Below, in pieces: positions 1 through 5,619 of a stretch of DNA of 7,702 nucleotides. How positions within the stretch are numbered: the stretch's first letter is position 1; every line of letters starts with the position of its first letter. A program made the position numbers and the translations under genes. The notes under the pieces were generated by a model. It was not told the origin of the DNA and did no database searches. It saw only the letters and a program-made list of their open reading frames with translations. The DNA is from Thermoplasmata archaeon (GTDB lineage: Archaea > Thermoplasmatota > Thermoplasmata > UBA10834 > DTMW01): NCBI GenBank assembly GCA_029858465.1, contig JAOUEZ010000059.1, forward strand, positions 1 to 7,702. The letters run 5' to 3'.

Positions 1-39
1 CTAAATGCAGCTGCAATCATGATGAGACTCGTCACAGGA

Positions 40-405
40 TTATGTTATTGGCGCCACGGATTTGACTGCCTCTAGCAGCTTCTCCACTTGGAAAGGTTTT
101 GCGACGAACTCGGCCGCTCCTGCTCTGAGCGCCTCCTTTCGAAGCGTCTCTTTAACCAATGCGCTGACAATAATGATCTTTGCGTTCGAATCTATTTCCT
201 TGATCTTAGTTATCGCAGAAAGCCCATCCATTCCGGGCATGAGAATGTCCATGAGAACGACATCTGGTCTCAGGGATTCGTATTTTTCAATCGCCTCAAG
301 GCCGTTGGATGCCTCTCCGACAACGGTATAGTCGTGAGATTCCAGAATATCTTTTATCATCTCTCTTATGAAAGGAGCGTCTTCAACTATCAGGACCTTT
401 CGCAT
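40..405 (-). CDS. Stand-alone CheY-like response regulator (receiver domain only)
   Basis: The product is a 121-residue single receiver domain, the normal length for CheY-type proteins, with no output domain. The expected phosphorylation site is complete: acidic pair E8-D9, phospho-acceptor D53 in the stretch LMDILMPGMDG, switch Ser S81 in VSA, and Lys K103 followed by P104. It should accept phosphate from a histidine kinase and act through protein contacts in the cytoplasm. The ATG at 403-405 is preceded by GGTGAGG (411-417 on the plus strand) at a good distance, which supports this start. No kinase, CheA, CheB, methyl-accepting protein or archaellum gene is visible here, so a chemotaxis role is not shown. 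Its partner may be any kinase in the genome. The family call is secure; the pathway is unknown. A further minus-strand gene could follow beyond the left edge. Confidence 0.95.
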   Translation of the reverse strand: MRKVLIVEDAPFIREMIKDILESHDYTVVGEASNGLEAIEKYESLRPDVVLMDILMPGMDGLSAITKIKEIDSNAKIIIVSALVKETLRKEALRAGAAEFVAKPFQVEKLLEAVKSVAPIT

Positions 406-410
406 TATAT

Positions 411-417
411 CCTCACC
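411..417 (-). promoter_or_regulatory. Shine-Dalgarno site of the receiver gene
   Basis: On the minus strand this reads GGTGAGG, a good complement to the archaeal 16S rRNA 3' end (anti-GGAGGTGA). It lies five bases before the ATG when measured from its last G, and it decides the start of the receiver gene. Confidence 0.6.
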
Positions 418-572
418 AACGGAAACATAGACCTTCGGAGTCGCGAAACGGGATATTTCAAACTAAGGTTGAATTCCCGTTGTCTCGTCAACTCCCCGTC
501 AGATGATTGTCGAAATCGGTTATGTCATATATATAATTCTTTACAGTATTATCGAAATCCAAATCCATCCAG

Positions 573-605
573 TCATTCAATAATCGCATTGCAATAATTG
601 AATGA
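573..605. repeat. Inverted repeat with 9-bp perfect arms and an inner palindrome
   Basis: Arm TCATTCAAT (573-581) is matched perfectly by ATTGAATGA (597-605), with a 15-base spacer. Inside the spacer lies the separate 8-base palindrome ATTGCAAT (588-595). It is in non-coding DNA between two divergent genes. It may be a regulator binding site or a hairpin in a transcript. No T-run follows that would make it a classic terminator. Confidence 0.5.
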
Positions 606-805
606 TGCTTAGGCATAAGAGCAGAATAACTGTGATTTTCTTGTTGTTCTGAGATACGCAACGATCCCCCGGCACTTTAAGATTTTTAGCAATCGGTCGT
701 ATGACTGTCTTTCGTCACAGAATCCAATTATCTGACGATTTGTCGGCTGATAAATTTTACCAGATATTTCAGTGAAGACGACATCTGGGAAATCATTAAA
801 TAGCG

Positions 806-817
806 TATATTATATAA
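806..817 (+). promoter_or_regulatory. TATA-box promoter of the basic-tailed membrane protein gene
   Basis: TATATTATATAA is a strong archaeal TATA-like element. The usual distance of about 25-28 bases from its centre puts the transcription start near 837-842. A second, weaker option, TTAAATAG at 796-803, would start transcription near 826. The predicted start coincides with the dyad at 826-843. Confidence 0.6.
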
Positions 818-825
818 GACAATTT

Positions 826-843
826 GTCTGACAAGTGTCAGAC
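826..843. promoter_or_regulatory. Perfect 18-bp dyad at the predicted transcription start (candidate operator)
   Basis: GTCTGACA (826-833) and TGTCAGAC (836-843) are exact reverse complements separated by AG. The element begins eight bases after the TATA-like box and spans the predicted transcription start. In archaea repressors commonly bind at this position and block RNA polymerase recruitment. The symmetry is seen directly; the operator role is inferred. The regulator is unknown. Confidence 0.5.
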
Positions 844-852
844 CGAGAAGGG

Positions 853-2007
853 ATGGGAATGACACTGGGCCTTTTCGGTAGGCAGCGCGAACAACCCGAA
901 TACGATGAGCAGACTGGTGATTCACGCTGGAGTATAGCCAAAATCAGAGACAACACCGAAGGCAAGAAGACAAAGGTGAAATCGCCTTTCAGCATCTGGA
1001 GCGCGACGAAGTATATCCTTGTACTATCGATTCTGCTCTGGTGGCTGCCTGTCTTTGGCCAGATGATCGCAGGGTATGTCGGCGGAAGGCGCGCAGGAAG
1101 CCCCTGGAAAGGGGTGGCTGCAGCGATTCTGCCAGTGATAGCAATCATATCAGTGATGACAGCGATAGACTACTTCCTTCCCCAAATGGCCACCGGCAAC
1201 GGTCCGGCGTCAGCATCTCTTCTCCAAGGATTTGTGGCTGCAGTCCCGTTTATTGGTCCATATCTGGATTTCACGAGGGAATATGTGACCCAGTTCATCG
1301 CATCTTTGCAGGGAGCTTCCCCCTATGAGATGAACAGCTATTTCCTCACGATAGCCTTTGCATATATTGGCGGAATAATATCGGAGCAGGCCAAAAGGGA
1401 GATCGAGTCGGCCTCTGCGCAGCCGAGACCGCAGACGACAGTGATGGTCGCGCCCGCAGGAGTGGCGCCAGCATATTATACCCCGCAATACAGACGTACC
1501 CTGGTAACGCCCGAGGGGCATGGGTACGCGGGGAACATTCTTTCATTCTTCCATCTCCAGCGCCGTCCGACCGGCAGAAGGTTTGACCAGATGGTCTCTG
1601 TCAATCCATCCGCAGCTACAAGAGCATCCGGTGCAACTGGTAAAAAGAAGAAACTGGTCCGAAAGCAGGCCATTAGAAGCAGCGTTGACATTAACGACAA
1701 TGTTCCAATGGCGAAAGTCTATTCCAGACAGGTCAAGTCAATGAGATCTCGCAAGACTCCTCAGGTGAAGCGATCCCCCGTAAAAATGAGAGCTGACAAG
1801 CATCGACGGATTGAGTATCAATCTCTCAGGATCAACCCAAAGAATCCTAAGTCGCTCATGCGAGCGGAGAAACTCATCGAAATGAAATGGAACCCAAAGA
1901 AAAGAAGGAAGCCCATGCGTGTTCCTATTCCTCCCAACAGAACCAAGAGCGCCAGGGCAAGGGCGGCGATACTTAACCGAAACTCAGGCGGATGGGGCTC
2001 ATTCTGA
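853..2007 (+). CDS. Orphan multi-pass membrane protein with a long basic C-terminal tail
   Basis: I do not recognise this family. The frame opens at GTG 835, but the TATA box at 806-817 predicts transcription starting near 840, so ATG 853 (384 residues) or ATG 859 is more likely. Counting from GTG 835, a charged N-terminus (1-55) is followed by membrane segments at about 57-81 and 92-114. A possible one lies at 128-146 and another at about 165-184. The turn after segment 1 carries the motif GYVGGRRAGSPWKG. Residues 195-265 are rich in Pro, Ala and Thr. Residues 269-381 hold roughly 35-40 Lys/Arg against about six Asp/Glu, for example KWNPKKRRKP. With four membrane segments and a cytoplasmic N-terminus the tail would be cytoplasmic. 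Such a tail could bind nucleic acid, the ribosome or acidic lipid, but this is inference. It seems to be transcribed alone. Confidence 0.8.
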   Translation: MGMTLGLFGRQREQPEYDEQTGDSRWSIAKIRDNTEGKKTKVKSPFSIWSATKYILVLSILLWWLPVFGQMIAGYVGGRRAGSPWKGVAAAILPVIAIISVMTAIDYFLPQMATGNGPASASLLQGFVAAVPFIGPYLDFTREYVTQFIASLQGASPYEMNSYFLTIAFAYIGGIISEQAKREIESASAQPRPQTTVMVAPAGVAPAYYTPQYRRTLVTPEGHGYAGNILSFFHLQRRPTGRRFDQMVSVNPSAATRASGATGKKKKLVRKQAIRSSVDINDNVPMAKVYSRQVKSMRSRKTPQVKRSPVKMRADKHRRIEYQSLRINPKNPKSLMRAEKLIEMKWNPKKRRKPMRVPIPPNRTKSARARAAILNRNSGGWGSF

Positions 2008-2035
2008 GCTCATAATTTGCTTTTTGGTGAGAAGG

Positions 2036-2045
2036 CTTTTTATCG
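2036..2045 (+). promoter_or_regulatory. TATA-like promoter element of the TFS gene
   Basis: CTTTTTATCG lies about 50 bases before the chosen ATG at 2085. Transcription would start near 2066, leaving a leader of roughly 20 bases. This argues against the upstream TTG at 2061 as a start. The T-run at 2021-2025, just after the membrane protein stop, may serve as a terminator for the preceding gene. Confidence 0.4.
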
Positions 2046-2084
2046 TCCCCGTCTTAAGGGTTGATTCACAATAAGCTGGTCAAT

Positions 2085-2384
2085 ATGTTCTGCCCCAAAT
2101 GCAAGTCGCTCTGTTTCCCTAAAGATGGCGTCGTCACCTGCAATAAATGCGGCTACCAGATTGCGGATAGCAGGAAGAAGAAGGGCGTAATCACCAAGAA
2201 GAGAGAGCGGGAATTCATAATAGTCGAGGAGGCGGCCGCGACCCTGCCGACGACAGATGTGAGCTGCCCAAAATGCGGAAACGGCAAAGCCTTCTGGGTA
2301 TTGAGACAGACCAGGGCTGCGGACGAACCAGAAACCAGGATATTCAGGTGCACGAAGTGCTCGCATTCCTGGAGGGAGTATTGA
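2085..2384 (+). CDS. tfs: Transcription factor S (TFIIS-like transcript cleavage factor)
   Basis: This is a 99-residue archaeal TFS, the usual size. It rescues backtracked RNA polymerase by stimulating cleavage of the nascent RNA 3' end. The N-terminal zinc ribbon has C3, C6, C19 and C22, as in subunit Rpb9. A basic linker (about 29-43) leads to the C-terminal zinc ribbon with C61, C64, C89 and C92. The acidic hairpin pair D80-E81 in QTRAADEPET is the catalytic signature that enters the polymerase active site. The end SHSWREY is typical. I chose ATG 2085 because family members begin close to the first Cys pair and because the TATA-like box places the transcript start after the in-frame TTG at 2061. 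It lies directly upstream of the PCNA gene on the same strand, an arrangement I recall from other euryarchaea. Confidence 0.95.
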   Translation: MFCPKCKSLCFPKDGVVTCNKCGYQIADSRKKKGVITKKREREFIIVEEAAATLPTTDVSCPKCGNGKAFWVLRQTRAADEPETRIFRCTKCSHSWREY

Positions 2385-2418
2385 TCTCATCCTCCATCGG
2401 AAACGGCTAAAGTTAAGC

Positions 2419-2430
2419 TCAGTGCACTGA
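2419..2430. promoter_or_regulatory. Perfect 12-bp palindrome just upstream of the PCNA promoter
   Basis: TCAGTGCACTGA is self-complementary and ends four bases before the A-rich BRE/TATA stretch of the PCNA gene. Its position suits an activator or repressor site. A perfect 12-mer palindrome is expected by chance about once or twice in a window this long, so only its position makes it of interest. Confidence 0.3.
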
Positions 2431-2444
2431 CCAAAATATTTTAA
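2431..2444 (+). promoter_or_regulatory. BRE/TATA promoter element of the PCNA gene
   Basis: CCAAAATATTTTAA resembles a purine-rich BRE running into a TATA-like box. Transcription would start near 2466, about 20 bases before ATG 2487. This rules against the in-frame GTG at 2463. Confidence 0.5.
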
Positions 2445-2486
2445 CCGCCATACCAGCTACGGGTGTACAGCACAGAAGGGGGATGT

Positions 2487-3227
2487 ATGTTCCAGGCAAG
2501 AACCAAGGCAGACACTCTGAAAGAGCTTGTCACAATAGTCTCGACCCTCGTTGATGAGGCAAAATTCACGATCGATAAAGAAGGAATTTCCTTGAGAGCA
2601 GTCGACCCGGCACACGTCGCAATGGTCGATCTCAAACTGAGCAAGGATGCATTCGATTCGTACGAGGCCGAGGACACGGAACTCGGTATCGACGTCGCCA
2701 AACTTGATCAATTCCTGCGACTCGCAAAGGCGGGGGAGCCGATAGACCTCATACACGACGAGGAAAAGAGAAGGCTGAATGTAACCGTAGGAAACACAAC
2801 GAAGAAGATGAGCCTCATTGACACAACTGGCATGAGCGAGCCTAAGGTGCCGAACCTATCTCTGCCCGCGAAGGTTTCGCTCAAGATCGAGGAGATCTCT
2901 CAGGGCATCAAGGCTTCAGAATCCGTTTCGGACCATATAGCGCTCACCGCCACGGCTGATTTCTTCGAGATCATTTGCGAGGGGGATACAGACCAGGTTC
3001 AGATGAAGCTCTCGAAGGACCAGCTGATAGCCCTGGACTGCGAGGACAAAGTGAAAAGTCTGTTTCCGCTCGAATATTTCTCGAACATGATGCGCGCAGT
3101 GCCTCCACAGTCCAAACTTGACATGTTCCTCGGAAACGATTATCCTGTGAAGATCGAATTTAATATCTCGGGTGAAAAGGGGAATGTGACATATCTCCTA
3201 GCGCCGAGGATTGAGAGCGGAGATTGA
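2487..3227 (+). CDS. pcn: DNA polymerase sliding clamp (PCNA)
   Basis: The product is 246 residues, standard for archaeal PCNA. It forms a trimeric ring that tethers DNA polymerase, FEN1, ligase and other PIP-box proteins to DNA. Visible signatures are the N-terminal KADTLKELV stretch, the conserved block ISLRAVDPAHVAMVDLKL (34-51), the interdomain linker near 115-128, and the C-terminal segment ending in YLLAPRIE, which forms part of the PIP-box pocket. ATG 2487 is preferred over the in-frame GTG 2463. Homologues begin at MF-K/Q-A, an AAGGGGG run lies just upstream at 2476-2482, and the predicted transcript starts after 2463. It follows TFS by 102 bases with its own promoter. It is convergent with the HD-domain gene, with 4 bases between the stops. 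A ligase gene, coding for a typical clamp client, begins about 4 kb downstream. Confidence 0.97.
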   Translation: MFQARTKADTLKELVTIVSTLVDEAKFTIDKEGISLRAVDPAHVAMVDLKLSKDAFDSYEAEDTELGIDVAKLDQFLRLAKAGEPIDLIHDEEKRRLNVTVGNTTKKMSLIDTTGMSEPKVPNLSLPAKVSLKIEEISQGIKASESVSDHIALTATADFFEIICEGDTDQVQMKLSKDQLIALDCEDKVKSLFPLEYFSNMMRAVPPQSKLDMFLGNDYPVKIEFNISGEKGNVTYLLAPRIESGD

Positions 3228-3231
3228 AAAT

Positions 3232-4005
3232 CTATATCTCGATCTTGCTCTCGATAATCTTCTTCTCCTCGCCAGATACCTGAACGAGCACTTTTATATC
3301 CTTATCCAGACGTGACTCGCTCAGCCTCTCCCTGAGAAGATCGTCAATCTGATATATCCCTGCCGAGTTTGACATTCTTATCTCGATTTCAAGCACTTTG
3401 TCCGCGCTGGTCCGTATTTCGACTTTCTCAATCGCCATGGCGGATACTGAGTGGATGTTCACGCTCCCGGACTTGAATGGTATTCTAGCCCTTCCCTGCT
3501 CCATGTCCAGGGCGTCCGCTACCTTGACAATGCCCGCCTCCAGAGTCTGCGGTATTATTCCTGACTTGTGAGAAATTATCGCGTGCAGGATCTCGCCCTG
3601 CAGCAGAGTCAGTGATGATGCATCGTAAATGTTGTGAAGGAGCCGATCTATGACGGGCACGGCCAAAGGTATCGCGAAATTCTCATGGTCCATCCTGTGC
3701 ACGACATGACCTATATCGTGCAGTAATGAACCGAGCACCACAATTACCTCTGCGTCTTCTTTGGTCATTCCGTAATTCTTCACGGCGTTCGGCACTCGCT
3801 TCTTCTCAATGAAAATCCTCAGCATTTTCAGGGCGATGTTGGCGACGATTTTCACATGCGTCGGTCCATGGTCATTGAACCCCATTCGATCGATGGCCAT
3901 CACGTTCGAGGCTTTCCAGAGAGCTCCGAGTTCGATGTCGTTCTCGGCCCTTGCGATTATCTCCTCCAGCTTCTTGTTTCCCTTGACGGGTATACTCAGC
4001 TTCAT
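3232..4005 (-). CDS. HD-domain metal-dependent phosphohydrolase
   Basis: With the start at ATG 4005 the protein has 257 residues. The HD-type metal ligands are visible: H46 and H50 in DHGPTH, the H96-D97 doublet in LLHDIGH, H141 and H146 in the next helices, and D164 in KVADALDMEQGRARIP. These place it in the HD superfamily, in a group widespread in archaea, as a probable phosphohydrolase for nucleotides or related phosphoesters. The true substrate is unknown. The C-terminal 80 residues form a separate alpha/beta-looking part with the stretch MSNSAGIYQIDDLLRE. The frame can be extended to TTG 4041 (269 residues) or GTG 4023, but the TATA-like box at 4029-4038 overlaps that extension. It predicts transcription starting near 4008, giving an almost leaderless mRNA. 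The gene is divergent from purN, and a link to purine metabolism is only positional. Confidence 0.88.
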   Translation of the reverse strand: MKLSIPVKGNKKLEEIIARAENDIELGALWKASNVMAIDRMGFNDHGPTHVKIVANIALKMLRIFIEKKRVPNAVKNYGMTKEDAEVIVVLGSLLHDIGHVVHRMDHENFAIPLAVPVIDRLLHNIYDASSLTLLQGEILHAIISHKSGIIPQTLEAGIVKVADALDMEQGRARIPFKSGSVNIHSVSAMAIEKVEIRTSADKVLEIEIRMSNSAGIYQIDDLLRERLSESRLDKDIKVLVQVSGEEKKIIESKIEI

Positions 4006-4028
4006 GTCAGCAGAGTGATTCACGGTCG

Positions 4029-4038
4029 CTATAATAAA
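4029..4038 (-). promoter_or_regulatory. TATA-like box of the HD-domain gene
   Basis: Read on the minus strand this is TTTATTATAG. The normal distance puts the transcript start near 4008, three bases before ATG 4005, so the mRNA is probably leaderless. No Shine-Dalgarno site is seen before that ATG, which agrees. Confidence 0.5.
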
Positions 4039-4050
4039 CAATTTGACAGG

Positions 4051-4058
4051 TTATTTAG
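4051..4058 (+). promoter_or_regulatory. TATA-like box of purN
   Basis: TTATTTAG predicts transcription starting near 4080, leaving a leader of about 19 bases before ATG 4099. It lies only 12 bases from the opposing box of the HD gene, so the BRE positions of the two promoters overlap. Confidence 0.45.
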
Positions 4059-4098
4059 AGTTGCGAAGCATACCCTGGTTCGGGGCGTACCTAATCAT

Positions 4099-4716
4099 AT
4101 GATCAGGATTGGCGTACTCGCATCCGGAGGCGGCACAAATCTCCAGGCGATCATTGATGCATGCGAGAGGGGAGACATAGACGGAAGCGTCGTGATTGTC
4201 ATCTCTGACAAGGCGGATGCATACTCACTGGTGCGCGCTCGCAAGAGGGGCATAGAAGCTGTATCCATCCCTCCCGAAGGGACGGGGCGCGAGGAACATG
4301 AGAAGCTCGTGGATGCAACCCTTCAGAAGGCCCGAGTCGATCTTGTCGTTCTCGCAGGCTACATGCGAATATTGACTCCTTGGTTTATCAACAGGTATCT
4401 CGGGCGCATGATGAACATCCATCCCGCCCTCCTTCCGTCGTTCGGGGGGAAAGGCATGTACGGCGAACATGTTCACAGAGCAGTCATCGAATATGGATGC
4501 AAATTATCCGGCTGCACAGTACATTTTGTGGTCCCCGAGGTTGATGGAGGTCCGATAATCATCCAAGAATCCGTCCCAGTCCTCGAAGAGGACACTCCCG
4601 ATTCTCTGGCGAGCAGGATACATCCATTGGAGCACAAGCTCTATCCAAAGGCCATTGCATTATTCGCCTCGGGCAAATTGAAAATCGAGGGAAGACGCGT
4701 CAGGATAATAGATTAA
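4099..4716 (+). CDS. purN: Phosphoribosylglycinamide formyltransferase (GAR transformylase, PurN type)
   Basis: The 205-residue product matches the PurN length. It transfers a formyl group from 10-formyltetrahydrofolate or a related carrier to glycinamide ribonucleotide, the third step of purine synthesis, in the cytoplasm. The N-terminal phosphate-binding loop reads VLASGGGTNLQA. The catalytic trio is present as N106 and H108 in NIHPALLPSF and D149 in PEVDGGPI. The loop FGGKGMYGEHVH and the C-terminal IHPLEHKLYPKAI are also typical. ATG 4099 is chosen because the Rossmann strand IRIGVLASG begins at once, as in the family. The longer upstream frame is antisense to the HD gene. The gene is divergent from the HD phosphohydrolase and followed after 63 bases by the transketolase operon, which supplies ribose 5-phosphate for the same pathway. 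Confidence 0.96.
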   Translation: MIRIGVLASGGGTNLQAIIDACERGDIDGSVVIVISDKADAYSLVRARKRGIEAVSIPPEGTGREEHEKLVDATLQKARVDLVVLAGYMRILTPWFINRYLGRMMNIHPALLPSFGGKGMYGEHVHRAVIEYGCKLSGCTVHFVVPEVDGGPIIIQESVPVLEEDTPDSLASRIHPLEHKLYPKAIALFASGKLKIEGRRVRIID

Positions 4717-4731
4717 ATCAGAAACCCTTTT

Positions 4732-4740
4732 GAATAAATA
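4732..4740 (+). promoter_or_regulatory. TATA-like box of the transketolase-transaldolase operon
   Basis: GAATAAATA predicts transcription starting near 4763, about 17 bases before the TTG start at 4780. The following spacer carries the short dyad ACGA-CAAA-TCGT (4748-4759) between the box and the predicted start, a possible but weak operator. Confidence 0.45.
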
Positions 4741-4765
4741 GCTGATTACGACAAATCGTTAACAT

Positions 4766-4771
4766 AGGGGG
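4766..4771 (+). promoter_or_regulatory. Shine-Dalgarno site supporting a TTG start
   Basis: AGGGGG ends eight bases before TTG 4780. A second G-rich group, GAGGG at 4774-4778, is too close to serve. No other usable start codon is nearby in frame, so this site supports TTG as the start of the transketolase N half. Confidence 0.45.
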
Positions 4772-4779
4772 CAGAGGGC

Positions 4780-5619
4780 TTGGATTCGCTCAGCGCAGAA
4801 GAAATCAAGGATTTGACTGACAGGGCGACGAGGATTCGGCAGCATATAGTGAAAATGACAAAGGAGGCCGGATCAGGTCATCCCGGCGGATCTCTCTCAG
4901 CAGTAGAGATCTTGACTTGCCTGTACTTCAAGATACTAAATCACGATCCGAAGAATCCCTCTTGGCCCGAAAGGGACAGATTCATACTTTCAAAAGGTCA
5001 CGCAGCGCCCGCGCTTTATGCTGTCCTCGCAGAGGCAGGATACATACCTGTGGACGAACTGAAATCTTTGAGGAAGCTCGGCTGTCGATTGCAGGGTCAT
5101 CCTTCTATGACGTGCACGCCCGGCGTCGAGATGTCAACAGGTTCGCTGGGACACGGTCTCGCAGTCGCAAATGGCATGGCGCTTGCGGCAAAGCTCGACA
5201 GGAAGTTGCACAGGATATATGTCCTGTGCGGAGACGGAGAGATGGATGTCGGCGAAATATGGGAATCAGCAATGCTCGCGTCGCATTACAAGCTGGACAA
5301 TGTCGTGATGTACCTTGACAGAAACATGCTGCAGCTGGACGGTCCAACGGAGAAGATAATGTCCATTGAGCCGTTGGCGGATAAATGGAAGGCATTCGGA
5401 TGGAACGTCCAGGAAATCGACGGTCATGACATGCGCGAGATATTGATGGCGACAGAGCATGCGAGCCAGAAACATGGAAAACCGTCCGTGATCATTTGCC
5501 ATACCGTAAAGGGCAAGGGCGTCAGCTTCATGGAGGGATCTCTGAAGTTCCACGGAAAAGCACCCACCAACGAAGAGTGCACGAAGGCGCTTGAGGAGCT
5601 GGGAATATGCCGCCAGTGA
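4780..5619 (+). CDS. Transketolase, N-terminal half (TPP-binding subunit)
   Basis: This 279-residue protein is the N-terminal domain of a transketolase split into two genes, common in archaea. With its partner it moves two-carbon units between sugar phosphates in the non-oxidative pentose phosphate pathway. Visible signatures are SGHPGGSLS (32-40), KGHAAPALYA (72-81), QGHP (105-108), GSLGHGLA (121-128), and the thiamine pyrophosphate and metal site GDGE (151-154) through DRN (180-182). KGKGVSFME follows near the end. The start is TTG. The next in-frame Met falls at residue 26, which would remove the conserved first helix before SGHPGG, and an AGGGGG site lies eight bases upstream. Its stop overlaps the start of the C-half gene, so the two are probably translationally coupled and made in equal amounts. 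Confidence 0.95.
   Translation: MDSLSAEEIKDLTDRATRIRQHIVKMTKEAGSGHPGGSLSAVEILTCLYFKILNHDPKNPSWPERDRFILSKGHAAPALYAVLAEAGYIPVDELKSLRKLGCRLQGHPSMTCTPGVEMSTGSLGHGLAVANGMALAAKLDRKLHRIYVLCGDGEMDVGEIWESAMLASHYKLDNVVMYLDRNMLQLDGPTEKIMSIEPLADKWKAFGWNVQEIDGHDMREILMATEHASQKHGKPSVIICHTVKGKGVSFMEGSLKFHGKAPTNEECTKALEELGICRQ
5593..5598 (+). promoter_or_regulatory. Shine-Dalgarno site inside the upstream gene, for the transketolase C half
   Basis: GAGGAG lies inside the end of the N-half coding sequence, eight bases before ATG 5607. It favours that start over GTG 5616 and ATG 5634, which have poorer upstream sites. Confidence 0.5.

Larger units (their letters stand above)
406..852. other. Long AT-rich divergent intergenic region
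   Basis: About 450 bases separate the minus-strand receiver gene from the plus-strand membrane protein gene. No reading frame here looks real; the open frames in it are antisense tails of the receiver gene or very short. It holds a weak TATA-like stretch for the receiver gene (GATATTTCAAA, 452-462, read on the other strand), an AT-rich stretch CATATATATAATTC at 524-538, an inverted repeat at 573-605, a run of five T at 684-688, the promoter at 806-817 and a perfect dyad at 826-843. It is much longer than the other spacers in the window, so it could hold a small RNA or several regulator sites. I cannot identify an RNA gene in it. Confidence 0.6.

Noticed and set aside
6..15. Palindrome TGCAGCTGCA at the left edge
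   Set aside because: It is a short palindrome likely to arise by chance and may fall in coding sequence of a neighbouring gene.
1..20. Possible start of a further minus-strand gene (ATG at 18-20 reading M-I-A-A-A-F)
   Set aside because: Only six codons are visible and no convincing ribosome site precedes it, so it cannot be supported from this window.
88..597. 169-codon open frame on the plus strand over the receiver gene and spacer
   Set aside because: Most of it is antisense to the well-supported receiver gene, the product shows no recognisable motif, and the part in the spacer has no ribosome site or conserved feature.
602..652. Short frame of 16 codons (MMLRHKSRITVIFLLF) as a leader peptide
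   Set aside because: There is no ribosome site, and a frame of this length is expected by chance in AT-rich spacer.
601..653. Possible C/D-box small RNA (ATGATGC near the left end, CTGA at 650-653)
   Set aside because: The C box is imperfect, no proper D' box is found, and no terminal stem forms. The match is no better than chance.
3856..4098. N-terminal extension of purN by 81 codons
   Set aside because: The extension is antisense to the HD-domain gene and crosses the predicted promoter. PurN homologues begin at the Rossmann strand coded right after ATG 4099.
4094..4103. Palindrome ATCATATGAT over the purN start codon
   Set aside because: A ten-base palindrome is expected several times by chance in this window, and it is not placed relative to the TATA box as an operator would be.
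735..4759. Shared 11-mer CGACAAATCGT (4749-4759, and reversed at 735-745) as a common regulator site
   Set aside because: Several 11-base matches between random places are expected in a window this size, and the first copy is not near the promoter in the same way as the second.
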